A stretch of 64,000 nt of DNA from Pelobium manganitolerans (GCF_003609575.1 NZ_MBTA01000002.1:157864-221863), one strand, 5' to 3'; counted from the first letter of the stretch, positions 7,739 to 16,386 are shown. Notes: generated from the letters alone by a model not told the origin. Translations and numbers: made by a program.

Positions 7739-9325
7739 TTAATGGTTATTGAAAATGATATACAGCGCCACCATTACCACACACAGCGCTAACCACAACA
7801 GTTTCACTTGCTTATCGGGTTTTGCTTTAGCATCTATGCGTAACAGGGTTTGATGGTCGGCCTGGCCGTTTTCATCGGTAAGGCTAATGAAAAAGGCGAC
7901 TAGCGCAAGCGCCACAAAAATATAGAAAGACAGGAGCAAGAAATGCGGCCAATTGTAGGTGCCGTTAGGAAAAACCCATAGGTATAAAATGCCGGTGCCC
8001 AAACTGATAGCCGTGCCCAAGGTTAACACGATATTTGCAGCCTTTGTGGTGGTTTTGTTCCACAATACGCCAAACAAAAACACTACGGACATTGGCGGGG
8101 CAATAAATCCTAATACCGACTGAAAAACGTCGAACAAGTTTAGGCCTTTGATGCTATCAATGGCCAAAGTGATAAAGATGGAAAGCAAGGAACCAAATAA
8201 AACCACCAAGCGGCCTGTCTTTTTAATTTCGGCTTGTGTTGCCTGCGGGCGATATTTTTTAACGTAAATATCCATGGTAAACACGGTACTTAACGAGTTG
8301 AGCGCCGAGCCGATGGTACTGATTAAAGCCGCAATTAATACCACGATAATTAAGCCTCGCAAGCCGATGGGAAACAGTTGCGTAACCATGGTTAAGTAAG
8401 CTTCATCGGGGTTTTTAAGGCTTGGGAACAGCACAAAACAGATGACTCCGGGCAAAATGAACAAAGGAACATCCAATATTTTAAGCCAGCCGATAAAGTT
8501 AGCACCCAACTGACCTTCCTTTAAGCTTTTAGCGCCTAAAACAGATTGCACCATAGATTGGTCCGTACACCAAAACCACACGCCCATGATGGGATAACCC
8601 AGCAAAATTGCTATCCAAGGATAGTTTTTGTCATCTGCCGGAAGCAGTAAATTCCAGTACGAACCAGGAGTTTGGCTGTAAATGGCATCTAAACCACCGG
8701 CGCGATTTACGCCCATCACCACCAAAAGTAAAGACACCGCTATCAACAGCAACATTTGGAAAACGTTGGTGTAAGCAATTGCCTTTAAACCACCGGCTGC
8801 TGCAAAAAACGCAGATAAAACCACCATCAATATCACCGAAAGGTACATGGGCATGCCCAAAAGCTGCTTTACCAAAATTCCGCCGGCAAACAAAGTGAGC
8901 GAAAGCCAAGAAATTAATACTGTGATAAGGGTATACCAAGCTAGGATGTTACGGGTAGAGTCGCCAAAGCGTTTGCCCATAAACTCGGGCAAAGTAAGCA
9001 CCTTGGCCCCTAAGTAGCGTGGCGCAAAAACTACGGCCAACAACAGTATAAATATAAATGCGTACCAAGCAAAGTTACCGGCCACAATACCGCTGGTGAA
9101 ACCCACGCTTGCCGACGCAATGAGCATTGACGGCCCCACGTTTGTGCCCCACATGTTTAAACCAATGCTGGTCCAGCCCAAAGTGTTGCCCGCCAAAAAG
9201 ATATTTTCGTCGGTTTTTTTATTTTTAATGAAGGAGATATAATAGCCAAACGCTAATAAAATTAACAGATACCCGATAACGATGGCATAATCTAGGGGCT
9301 CTAAAAAACTGCTTACCTGTACCAT
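7739..9325 (-). CDS. Sodium:solute symporter (SSS family)
   Basis: A 528-residue, largely hydrophobic protein with about 13-14 transmembrane helices. SSS-family features include the first helix YAIVIGYLLILLAFGYYIS, the GNTLGWTSIGLNMWGTNVGP segment, RYLGAKVLTLPEFMGKRFGD, and WFWCTDQSMVQSVLGAKS, which is the sodium-solute symporter signature region. It probably imports a monosaccharide or sugar acid released by the neighbouring rhamnosidase and lyases, coupled to Na+. It lies 1 bp from the Gfo/Idh/MocA gene, a tight operon arrangement. The exact substrate cannot be read from sequence. Confidence 0.85.
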   Translation of the reverse strand: MVQVSSFLEPLDYAIVIGYLLILLAFGYYISFIKNKKTDENIFLAGNTLGWTSIGLNMWGTNVGPSMLIASASVGFTSGIVAGNFAWYAFIFILLLAVVFAPRYLGAKVLTLPEFMGKRFGDSTRNILAWYTLITVLISWLSLTLFAGGILVKQLLGMPMYLSVILMVVLSAFFAAAGGLKAIAYTNVFQMLLLIAVSLLLVVMGVNRAGGLDAIYSQTPGSYWNLLLPADDKNYPWIAILLGYPIMGVWFWCTDQSMVQSVLGAKSLKEGQLGANFIGWLKILDVPLFILPGVICFVLFPSLKNPDEAYLTMVTQLFPIGLRGLIIVVLIAALISTIGSALNSLSTVFTMDIYVKKYRPQATQAEIKKTGRLVVLFGSLLSIFITLAIDSIKGLNLFDVFQSVLGFIAPPMSVVFLFGVLWNKTTTKAANIVLTLGTAISLGTGILYLWVFPNGTYNWPHFLLLSFYIFVALALVAFFISLTDENGQADHQTLLRIDAKAKPDKQVKLLWLALCVVMVALYIIFNNH

Positions 9326-9326
9326 A

Positions 9327-10406
9327 TTAATTGTTTAAAGACGGAACCTGAAATTCTTGTAAAATGGCATCTACCTTAACGGGAACACCCGTTTTTAACG
9401 AGCGGTCCATCGCTTGCAATAAAGCTACAGTGCCAATGCCTTCTCGCATATCCGGATAAGCGGTAAAGCCCTGCTCAATGCTATCTACAAAATACTCCAG
9501 ATAGTTTTGATACTCGCCGCCGTGGTGGCTTTGCCCTTCAAAACGGAAATAATATTTGATGGTGGCATCGCCCCAATGTACCATACGCTCCTCACCGCTT
9601 TTATCTGTAATGGCGTAGCGCAACTCGTGATAATCGGCTTGGTTGGCACCCAGCGTGCCACGCAAAATACAGCTCATGCCGCTATCGCGTTTGGTAGGTT
9701 GCGTTGGCGAGGTGTACACGCCGCTAACACGGGCAATACGTCCGTCTTTCGCTTTAAAAATAAAGTGCATGGTATCCTCATTTTTTAAGCCTGCCACCTG
9801 TCCGTTGCTGCTGATCATTCCATAACCCATTACCTCTTCAATTTCGGGCAGGTACCAACGGATAAAATCTACCGGGTGGCTCAGGCCGCCGTACAACCAT
9901 TTAAATGATTGTAGCAAAGACCATCCTTTCTCTAAAAACCAGCGATGATCTGCATGGTAATGCGACTCTACCGTGATTAAATCGCCAATGAGGCCTTCTT
10001 CAAAATCTTTTCTTTGGCGCATGGCGGGCTCAAAAAAACGCGAACTTTGACCCACAAAAACCTTTTTACCGCTTTTTTCGGCTATTTCCAACAGCTCTTT
10101 GGCGTCGGTTAAATCATCAATAAAAGGTTTTGTGCACACCACGTGCTTGCCGCGCAACAACGCCTGCTTTACATGCTGAGCATGAAGATGATCGGGAGTA
10201 TAAATAGCGATGATATCAATAGAAGCATCATTCAATAAATCATCATAGTTGGTGGTATAGTGCGGAAAATCAAACTCTTTTGCCCTTTGTTTGCACAGTT
10301 CTTCGTTTCTGTCGCATACTTTCACCAGTTCCAGTTTTTGGCTTTGTATAGCAGCCGACATGGTACTTCGGCCTTCGCCAAGACCGAGAATTGCAATTTT
10401 TAACAT
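9327..10406 (-). CDS. Gfo/Idh/MocA-family NAD(P)-dependent oxidoreductase
   Basis: A 359-residue cytoplasmic-type protein without signal peptide. The Rossmann fold begins with IAILGLGEGR, then VKVCDRNEE, IAIYTPDHLHAQHV and VVCTKPF, where TKP replaces the common EKP (the lysine is kept). The substrate-domain motif GGLSHPVDFIRW supplies the H/D pair usual in this family. It would oxidise or reduce a sugar or sugar derivative at C1 or C3. Position between the SSS symporter and the beta-helix/mutarotase gene, and near a secreted TIM-barrel isomerase-like protein, suggests a role in the catabolism of a released sugar. Reaction and substrate are inference. Confidence 0.8.
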   Translation of the reverse strand: MLKIAILGLGEGRSTMSAAIQSQKLELVKVCDRNEELCKQRAKEFDFPHYTTNYDDLLNDASIDIIAIYTPDHLHAQHVKQALLRGKHVVCTKPFIDDLTDAKELLEIAEKSGKKVFVGQSSRFFEPAMRQRKDFEEGLIGDLITVESHYHADHRWFLEKGWSLLQSFKWLYGGLSHPVDFIRWYLPEIEEVMGYGMISSNGQVAGLKNEDTMHFIFKAKDGRIARVSGVYTSPTQPTKRDSGMSCILRGTLGANQADYHELRYAITDKSGEERMVHWGDATIKYYFRFEGQSHHGGEYQNYLEYFVDSIEQGFTAYPDMREGIGTVALLQAMDRSLKTGVPVKVDAILQEFQVPSLNN

Positions 10407-10416
10407 TCGTTTAGGT

Positions 10417-12918
10417 TTAATCTAGTTTCTTTAAAAACACCCAGCTTTCACCAGGTTTTGTTCCTTCAATTCCGGTTTGATACTGACTCATAATTTTATT
10501 CCAATCATCAACTCTCGGATTATTTTCTGTTGTTTTTGGGTTTAGCTCGTCTAAAGTTTTTCCTTTAGGGATGCTGATGACCAATAGCAACTGCCTACCG
10601 TTTTTAAATACCTGTAACTGCTGAAAATCTGCATTGCAAAATCCTTGGGCTACCTCTGGCCATTTTTCAAACTGCGTACGGTGGTACTCTAAATACTCAC
10701 TTTGCATTTTCTCATCGTCCACCAAATTTGCTGTCAATAGCACATGCTCCCACTCGGGCGCTACCACAGCATCTTTACAGTTGATATTCCGCTGAAAATT
10801 ATAAACCGAACGGCTATATGTTTTCATTTTAACTGCCGGAAAAGCCTCTGCTAAATCTTTTTCTAAAGATTGGATACGGTTTAGCTTGCCATACAGCACC
10901 AAATGGTTTTTCCACTGATAAAACTGTGGCTCAATTACGCCGTTAGCAATAGCAATGGATTTTATTTTTGCTACGTCCAAATCGGCGCCAAGCAGCTCCA
11001 CAGCGGCAAAATGAGGAACTTCCTGCAAAGGCCAAGTTCTATCAACAAAACGTTCTTTAACCAGGTATTGAAAAGGTTTTCTGATGCCTGCGTTTGCCTT
11101 TACACTGTCGTTTACAAAGGCGCTGTTATTTGTCCACACGTTGCCCGGACCATTGGCATTCTGCAAAAATTTCTCTGCCGGAACCCAGTTGTTTTTTACG
11201 GTAAAGTAGGAAGAACCTTCATCGGTATAAAGGTAAAACCAATGAAAAGGATCGTGCGCGTAAGGATTTAAATAAATGCTGTCGATATAATTATCTGCAA
11301 TTAAACTGCCCGGCTGTGCCGATAGCGTATAAATTGCGGCCACATCATAAAGGTGTTTGCCGTAATGATGAATTTTGTTAGCCAACACTTTATTGTTGCT
11401 CATGGCGTTGATGGATTTTGTCCAGCCCCAGCCCAGCCCAATCCCAGTATAAGAGACATCAGAAATCTCGTTATGGGCTATGGTAATGTTTTTCACAAAA
11501 CCCGCGCTAATGCCCACCGTGCCCCAATCTTCGTTGGTGACATCCGTAATTAAATTGTCGGTAATCAGCTCATTTTGACACAGCTCGCGCACATCTTTGG
11601 GTTGATATGGCAAGTGAGTTTCAACGGCCTCGTCGGAAAAAATGCCGATGTTGATGCCGCTTCCGCCGATGTCTTTAAACAAGTTGCCTTTGATGGTGTT
11701 ATTGTTGGTGCCACGGTGTAAATCTAGCCCGGTTGATGAGAGGTGTTGAAAGTTACAGCCCTCAAACGTGATGTTGTTAGTGTAATTTACACTTACCGCG
11801 GATTGTGGACGTCCAATCCAAGCCTGATTTTCGAGCCCTGCTTTATCTGGCGTACCCGGAATTTTCAGCTTGTAGGCATCAAGCAGGTACATGCCAGCTT
11901 GCAAAGGCACGTGCCCTTGTTGCGACGGACGTAGCCAATTGCTGTATTGGAAAGCCAAACCCTCTATGCGGATATGTTGCACCGGCCCATCGATGGTGCC
12001 GGTAATTTGCAGTAAATTCTCCAGCACGGGCGCTACCACTTGTGCTTGGTTCATCTGCTCGCCGGCACGCGGATAGTAATAAATTTTTCCTTTTTGCCTG
12101 TCTAAATACCATTCGCCAGGTTCGTTAAGCAGGCAAAGGGCATTATTAAGTTGAAAAGGCGAGTTTCCCGTTTTTTTAGAAATCCATGGCGCAGGCCAAG
12201 GGTGCTCGCTTTGGATGCGACTTTCTGGCTGTTCAAAAAACAGCTTTGCGCTATCGCCTTGTATATCCATTTTTTTGATGCGGAGGTTTGCAATTGCCCA
12301 CCATTGCTGGATAAACATTTCCATCCCGGGCTCAAATTTCACGGATTTATCTTTGAAAGGGATCCAGCAGGTCTGCTCTTTTTTATCCCACGAAAGGATG
12401 CGTTCCATTTCGCTTCCTGATGTGCTTTTTGCCCGAACAGCTTTTTGCCCGTTTACCCATAATTGGCGATAATTCAAAATTTCTCCGGCCTTTGTGGCTG
12501 CGTCGGCAACCCAAACTGTTCCGGGTTTTAGTCCGTTTATTGCACCCGCTTTTTTCCAGTTTTTGATATTAACACCACCGTTTAAAATAGCTTTCCCCGT
12601 ATTTTCTGCTTGAACAACGGTTGGGCTTTCGGCTGTTCCAGAATCTTCTGGCCGGATAAAAACAGCTTCTTCTAAACGGTAATTGCCATCTTTTAAAATG
12701 ATGTAGATGCCGTTTTTAATGTTTTTATCTTGTAAACGGCGGAGCTCGCGTGCTTTGCGCAAAGCCATGTTTAAACTGGCTAAAGGTTGGCTTTGTGTTC
12801 CTTCCGCCAAATCCGATCCGGTTGTGGAAACGTAAATTTTTGTTGTAACGCCTTCATCAGCTTTTAATGTTTGTAAGCTGATGAAAAACAAAAAACATAA
12901 GAGAATTTTTTTTACCAT
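10417..12918 (-). CDS. Secreted parallel beta-helix protein fused to an L-rhamnose-mutarotase-like domain
   Basis: From ATG 12918 (VKKILLCFLFFISLQTLKA signal peptide) the protein has about 833 residues; an upstream in-frame ATG at 12936 only adds MFDRNQ. Residues 25-60 hold the ISTTGSD-like opening (IYVSTTGSDLAEGTQSQPL) typical of right-handed beta-helix proteins, and the middle shows PbH1-type coils (NITFEGCNFQHLSSTGLDL, NTIKGNLFKDIGGSGINI, NITIAHNEISDVSYTGIG). The last ~115 residues (HVLLTANLVDDEKMQSEYLE, FQQLQVFKNGRQLLLVISI, DDWNKIMSQYQTG) resemble RhaM, the small enzyme interconverting L-rhamnose anomers. Such an enzyme is usually cytoplasmic and stand-alone, so a secreted fusion is unusual. 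Start overlaps the enolase-superfamily gene by 7 bp. The helix could bind or cleave a rhamnose-containing glycan; no catalytic residues are claimed. Confidence 0.75.
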   Translation of the reverse strand: MVKKILLCFLFFISLQTLKADEGVTTKIYVSTTGSDLAEGTQSQPLASLNMALRKARELRRLQDKNIKNGIYIILKDGNYRLEEAVFIRPEDSGTAESPTVVQAENTGKAILNGGVNIKNWKKAGAINGLKPGTVWVADAATKAGEILNYRQLWVNGQKAVRAKSTSGSEMERILSWDKKEQTCWIPFKDKSVKFEPGMEMFIQQWWAIANLRIKKMDIQGDSAKLFFEQPESRIQSEHPWPAPWISKKTGNSPFQLNNALCLLNEPGEWYLDRQKGKIYYYPRAGEQMNQAQVVAPVLENLLQITGTIDGPVQHIRIEGLAFQYSNWLRPSQQGHVPLQAGMYLLDAYKLKIPGTPDKAGLENQAWIGRPQSAVSVNYTNNITFEGCNFQHLSSTGLDLHRGTNNNTIKGNLFKDIGGSGINIGIFSDEAVETHLPYQPKDVRELCQNELITDNLITDVTNEDWGTVGISAGFVKNITIAHNEISDVSYTGIGLGWGWTKSINAMSNNKVLANKIHHYGKHLYDVAAIYTLSAQPGSLIADNYIDSIYLNPYAHDPFHWFYLYTDEGSSYFTVKNNWVPAEKFLQNANGPGNVWTNNSAFVNDSVKANAGIRKPFQYLVKERFVDRTWPLQEVPHFAAVELLGADLDVAKIKSIAIANGVIEPQFYQWKNHLVLYGKLNRIQSLEKDLAEAFPAVKMKTYSRSVYNFQRNINCKDAVVAPEWEHVLLTANLVDDEKMQSEYLEYHRTQFEKWPEVAQGFCNADFQQLQVFKNGRQLLLVISIPKGKTLDELNPKTTENNPRVDDWNKIMSQYQTGIEGTKPGESWVFLKKLD

Positions 12919-14003
12919 TTGATTTCTGTCAAACAATCATCTAAAAAGTTAAAACCCCAACCTGCACCTTCATGCGGGATAGCAAAACCATCTTTTAACT
13001 GCATCGGATTATCAATTAAAGGATCAATCCAGTCAAAAGACTCTACACCAACACCATTTGGAACAGAGCAAACCAAAGGCACATCATAATCCTTATAATA
13101 ATGGGGTAAAACCGGAACGTGGTAACTTTGCGCCAGCGATGCGCTCTCCCGCCACATTTCTACACCTCCAATTCTCAACAAATCGGGTTGCCAAATGTCT
13201 ATCGCTTTTTTTTGTAATAGCTGTAATAGCGGTAGCGTATCGTACTCACGCTCGCCCATTGCTAATGAAATTCCGGTAGAGCGTTTCAGCATTTCGTAAC
13301 CATCAAAATTCTGATGGTTTAGCGGTTCTTCAAACCAATAAACGCCTAAGTTTTCTGCTGATTTAGCTAGTTGAATTGCCGAAGGTAAGTCCATTCCCTG
13401 ATTGGCGTCCATCATAATGTTGATGTCGTTGCCAACCGCTTCCCTTACTTTTTGCAGTCGTAAGACATCTGTTCTCCAATTTGGGGAACCAACTTTTATT
13501 TTAACAGCCTTAAAACCACGGGACGCATAGCCAGTAACTTCTTCAATGAGCTCATCAATACTGTAAGAAATCCAGCCACCGCTACCGTAAATGGCACATT
13601 TATCACGATAGGTCCCAAAAATTTTATGGATTGGTTGGTTCAGATATTTTCCCCAAGCATCCCACATGGCAACATTAATTAAAGCTTGTGCCCAACGATT
13701 AATACCTTGGTTTCCAAAATATTCGGAAAGATGATCGAGGTGCTGGTAAAATTTCCCGGTTTCATTTACCTCGAACTTCTTTACTTCGGGAAGTAGGTCT
13801 TTTAGCGCTCCTTTAATTGCTTCGGGCGAATATTGAAACGACAATAAATAGGACTCACCTACGATACCGTTTTCCAACTGGATTCTTAAAACCAAAAAAG
13901 AAATTTCATGAAGCGTGTGCGTAGCATCGGCAATTGGCTTTTTTAATTTAGCCTTTGCTTTATAAAGCTTGTAATCTTTTATTTTTATAGATGAGCTGTT
14001 CAT
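12912..14003 (-). CDS. Enolase-superfamily (mandelate racemase/sugar acid dehydratase type) enzyme
   Basis: A 363-residue protein, no signal peptide. The N-terminal capping domain precedes a barrel with all superfamily ligands: the KIKVG segment with the KxK base (about residue 166-168), MDANQG (metal Asp), WFEEPL (metal Glu), GERE (metal Glu), the QPDLLRIGG strand and LPHYYKD with a His that would pair with an Asp as second base. This is the arrangement of the mandelate racemase subgroup that dehydrates acid sugars such as rhamnonate, fuconate or galactonate. In this locus a rhamnonate- or galactonate-type substrate is plausible, but the specificity is not provable by eye. Ends 7 bp inside the next gene and starts 6 bp after the TIM-barrel gene. 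Confidence 0.8.
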   Translation of the reverse strand: MNSSSIKIKDYKLYKAKAKLKKPIADATHTLHEISFLVLRIQLENGIVGESYLLSFQYSPEAIKGALKDLLPEVKKFEVNETGKFYQHLDHLSEYFGNQGINRWAQALINVAMWDAWGKYLNQPIHKIFGTYRDKCAIYGSGGWISYSIDELIEEVTGYASRGFKAVKIKVGSPNWRTDVLRLQKVREAVGNDINIMMDANQGMDLPSAIQLAKSAENLGVYWFEEPLNHQNFDGYEMLKRSTGISLAMGEREYDTLPLLQLLQKKAIDIWQPDLLRIGGVEMWRESASLAQSYHVPVLPHYYKDYDVPLVCSVPNGVGVESFDWIDPLIDNPMQLKDGFAIPHEGAGWGFNFLDDCLTEIKW

Positions 14004-14009
14004 TTGCGA

Positions 14010-14999
14010 TTAATCTTGAAATACCTTTTTCAGATAAGCCACATTGGCGCTAAAATTTGCCTTTACATTTCGGGGCTGTGTGGCATCTCTTGAGCGTTCT
14101 ACCACCAGCCAGCCTTTCCATTTCATATCTTGTAAAGTCTGTTTTACTTGATATAAGTCCAAGCGGGTGTTGTTTTGTAGCCAAACGCCATCCTCGTCTG
14201 TGGCGTGGATTTGAACGATGTGTTTTTTTCCTAAAATTTTAAGCTCTTTATTTAAATCTCTCCCGTTTTTCAACGGATTGGAGAAATTAAAATAACTTTT
14301 TATGTTTTTTGAGCCGATATCTTTTAAGAGTTGTTTTTCTGCTGTGGCATCTAAGGAAGTTTCTATCCCGATGGTTACACCTGCTTTTTTCGCCATTTTT
14401 CCGGCTATTTTTAAGCGTTCAACAATTGCCGGACGTAGTTCGGGATGTTGAACCAAATCGCCTTTGACGCCTAATGGTAAAAACGCGACTTTAATATTCA
14501 TTGCTTTTGCAGTTGCCAAACAGTCGGCAATCATTTTTTGCCAGGTGGGGCGTTCGGCAAAAGACTGTGCGTAAAAACCTGTCATGGCGATGGAACAAAA
14601 TTCAATGTTCTGTTCTTTTGCTTTGGCGATGTATTCTTGCCTAGTGGTGTCGTTATTTAGTCTGCTATCAAAGGTTTCCCGGTTTCCTAATCCGCCCATA
14701 TCAATTTCTAATCCATCGGCACCCAATTCATGCGCTAACGGAATTGCGCTCGGCTTTTGGCGTTTAAGGATCATTAAATCAATAACGGCCACTTTGAAAT
14801 CTTTTTGTTGGGCAAAAGAGGACAGCGGAGCTATTGAAAGTATTGCAAAGAAACAGGACAATAACTTTTTAGCGAAACTAGAAAAGTTTGCGTTAACGAT
14901 GGAAGCGGCATCCTTTTTTGTGCGCCCTTCGACCCCGCCCGGGGTGACAAAAAAGATACAGCGGACAGCGTGTATAAACGCCCAAAACCTATTTCGCAT
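14010..14999 (-). CDS. Sugar-phosphate-isomerase/epimerase-type TIM-barrel protein, secreted, with repeat-derived N-terminus
   Basis: The core from about residue 68 (KDFKVAVIDLMILKRQKPSA) is an AP-endonuclease-2-type TIM barrel: ADGLEIDMGG, IEFCSIAMTGFYAQ, KVAFLPLGVKG, GVTIGIETSLDA, KSYFNFSNPL, HIVQIHATDEDG and WKGWLVVERSR, carrying the Glu/Asp/His metal ligands of that family. A signal-like segment (KLLSCFFAILSIAPLSSFAQ, residues 46-65) precedes it, so the mature protein is probably periplasmic. Before the signal lie about 45 extra residues, part of which are read through a dispersed REP-like element (14898-14970). The only ATG is at 14999, overlapping the stop of the upstream esterase gene by 11 bp. 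A TTG within the signal region could be the real start. Secreted members of this fold in Bacteroidota loci include non-hydrolytic glycoside-cleaving enzymes; that role is a hypothesis here. Confidence 0.7.
   Translation of the reverse strand: MRNRFWAFIHAVRCIFFVTPGGVEGRTKKDAASIVNANFSSFAKKLLSCFFAILSIAPLSSFAQQKDFKVAVIDLMILKRQKPSAIPLAHELGADGLEIDMGGLGNRETFDSRLNNDTTRQEYIAKAKEQNIEFCSIAMTGFYAQSFAERPTWQKMIADCLATAKAMNIKVAFLPLGVKGDLVQHPELRPAIVERLKIAGKMAKKAGVTIGIETSLDATAEKQLLKDIGSKNIKSYFNFSNPLKNGRDLNKELKILGKKHIVQIHATDEDGVWLQNNTRLDLYQVKQTLQDMKWKGWLVVERSRDATQPRNVKANFSANVAYLKKVFQD
14898..14970. repeat. REP-like dispersed element, copy 1 (inside a coding region)
   Basis: Shares GATGGAAGCGGCATCC, a T run, and AAAAAAGATACAG...GACAGC with a second copy at 56376-56446. 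The centre differs: here it carries an extra small palindrome around GACCCCGCCCGGGGTGAC. The outer arms (ATCCTTTTTT and AAAAAAGATA) can pair. It interrupts the 5' end of the TIM-barrel gene. Confidence 0.6.
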
Positions 15000-16359
15000 T
15001 TTCTAAAGATTTAAAATAGTTTTCCAAATTATCGTAGCCCTTCATGGCGTTTGCAGGCAATTTTTCGCCTTTATCACCAAATACTTTCATGGCATTTTCT
15101 TTCTCGATAGTCACCTTTTTTTCATCAACCGCACCTATATCCATTTTGAAGTTTCGGGCCACAAAATCGTAAAGTGCTTTGCGCTTGTTCACCCCGAAAT
15201 CGTGTTTTTCATCGGGTAAATGCACATTTTCTACCTTATTTTTTGCGCCGTAGTAGCTGTAAATATTTTGCAGATACGGAAAATCATGCAAAGGTGTATG
15301 TGCTGTCCAATCGCCGCCATCAGAAACCAACAATTGCGGACGTGGAGCGGCAAAAGCGGCCAGTTCTACGTTATCTGTTCCGCCAGCGCATAAGTGGATA
15401 GGCAAACCGCTTTCGCAAGGGCAACCGCCATAAAAGTATGAGGATATAGCCACCACCGGTGCGCTCAGTTTAATACGGTCGTCAATAGCCGTAACTAAAA
15501 CCGTGTGACTTCCAGCGCCGGAACCTCCGCTGATACCCACACGTTCCGGGTCAACATCTTTTCTGGTTAAGAAATAATCCAACAAACGGATGGCATCCAA
15601 AGTTTGTACTGCCATTGAGAGACTTTTGCGGTGGTCTTCGTAATCAAACTGCAGCATGGATTCGCCCCAGGCAAACAAATCGTAGCTGAAAGCCATTGCG
15701 CCCATACGGGCTAGTGTGGCGCAACGTATTTGGCAATCTTCACGGTAACGTTGCTGGTACCAATGCCCGTCCGGACTTAAAATCAAAGGAATTTTTCCTT
15801 TTACTTTAGTCGGGCGATATAAGGACCCGTTGATATAAACTCCCGGTAAAACCTCTAAGGCCATATTTTGAACGGTGTAACCGTCAAACTGGCGGATGCT
15901 GGTAAAAATGGGTTTGCTGTTAGGCCTTGGTGGCATCGGCGAAAGCTTTAATGCTTCTAATAAACAAGGTTTAATTTCTGCTTTGCGCTGTTCCCAGCTT
16001 CCTTTATCGTGATATTTAGAAGCCAGTCTGGCCAGTTCTGCCCAGCCGTCCTCCGGTTGCCAACGGTAGTATTCGTATTCCTTTAGCTTATAAACGCCCT
16101 CTTTCTCTTTGTTCACCTTCATATCCAAAGGCTTAAGAACATTGTTTAAAGTTTCGTCTACATCTGCGCGGAAACGCCATTGGGCATAATCCACGGTTTT
16201 TCCTTCGACCTGTTTGTCGCTGAATTTAATGGTTACGTGATAACGATCCTGAATTTCTAAAAGCACATCCTTTAATGATTTTGGGTATTTGTCATCTGAA
16301 TTTTGCGCTTTTACTGTCATCAGCGAAAGCAAAAATAAAAACGAGAATAAAAGCCTCAT
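14989..16359 (-). CDS. Secreted alpha/beta-hydrolase (acetyl-xylan-esterase-like) with an N-terminal STN-like domain
   Basis: Starting at ATG 16359 the protein opens with a clear signal peptide (MRLLFSFLFLLSLMTVKAQ) and has 456 residues; the longer reading from 16425 would place 22 non-signal residues in front. Residues ~25-95 (SLKDVLLEIQDRYHVTIKF, then ADVDETLNNVLKPLDMKV and GVYKLKEYEYY) look like an STN/secretin-TonB short domain. The rest is an alpha/beta hydrolase: IPLILSPDGHWYQQRY, GAMAFSYDLFAWGES, the nucleophile elbow GISGGSGAGSHT, APRPQLLVSDGGDWTAHTP with the acid region, and DEKHDFG with the catalytic His. The family contains carbohydrate deacetylases and glucuronoyl-esterase-like enzymes. 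In a pectin locus, removal of acetyl groups is likely. It is 138 bp downstream of the BNR gene. Confidence 0.75.
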   Translation of the reverse strand: MRLLFSFLFLLSLMTVKAQNSDDKYPKSLKDVLLEIQDRYHVTIKFSDKQVEGKTVDYAQWRFRADVDETLNNVLKPLDMKVNKEKEGVYKLKEYEYYRWQPEDGWAELARLASKYHDKGSWEQRKAEIKPCLLEALKLSPMPPRPNSKPIFTSIRQFDGYTVQNMALEVLPGVYINGSLYRPTKVKGKIPLILSPDGHWYQQRYREDCQIRCATLARMGAMAFSYDLFAWGESMLQFDYEDHRKSLSMAVQTLDAIRLLDYFLTRKDVDPERVGISGGSGAGSHTVLVTAIDDRIKLSAPVVAISSYFYGGCPCESGLPIHLCAGGTDNVELAAFAAPRPQLLVSDGGDWTAHTPLHDFPYLQNIYSYYGAKNKVENVHLPDEKHDFGVNKRKALYDFVARNFKMDIGAVDEKKVTIEKENAMKVFGDKGEKLPANAMKGYDNLENYFKSLENAK

Positions 16360-16365
16360 CCTAAA

Positions 16366-16386
16366 TCCTTCTCCGAAGGAGAAGGA
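16366..16386. repeat. Short perfect hairpin directly upstream of a start codon
   Basis: Nine-base arms TCCTTCTCC and GGAGAAGGA around GAA. On the minus strand it ends 6 bp before the preferred ATG (16359) of the esterase gene, so it covers the ribosome-binding position. Likely a REP-type insertion; an effect on translation is possible. Confidence 0.6.
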
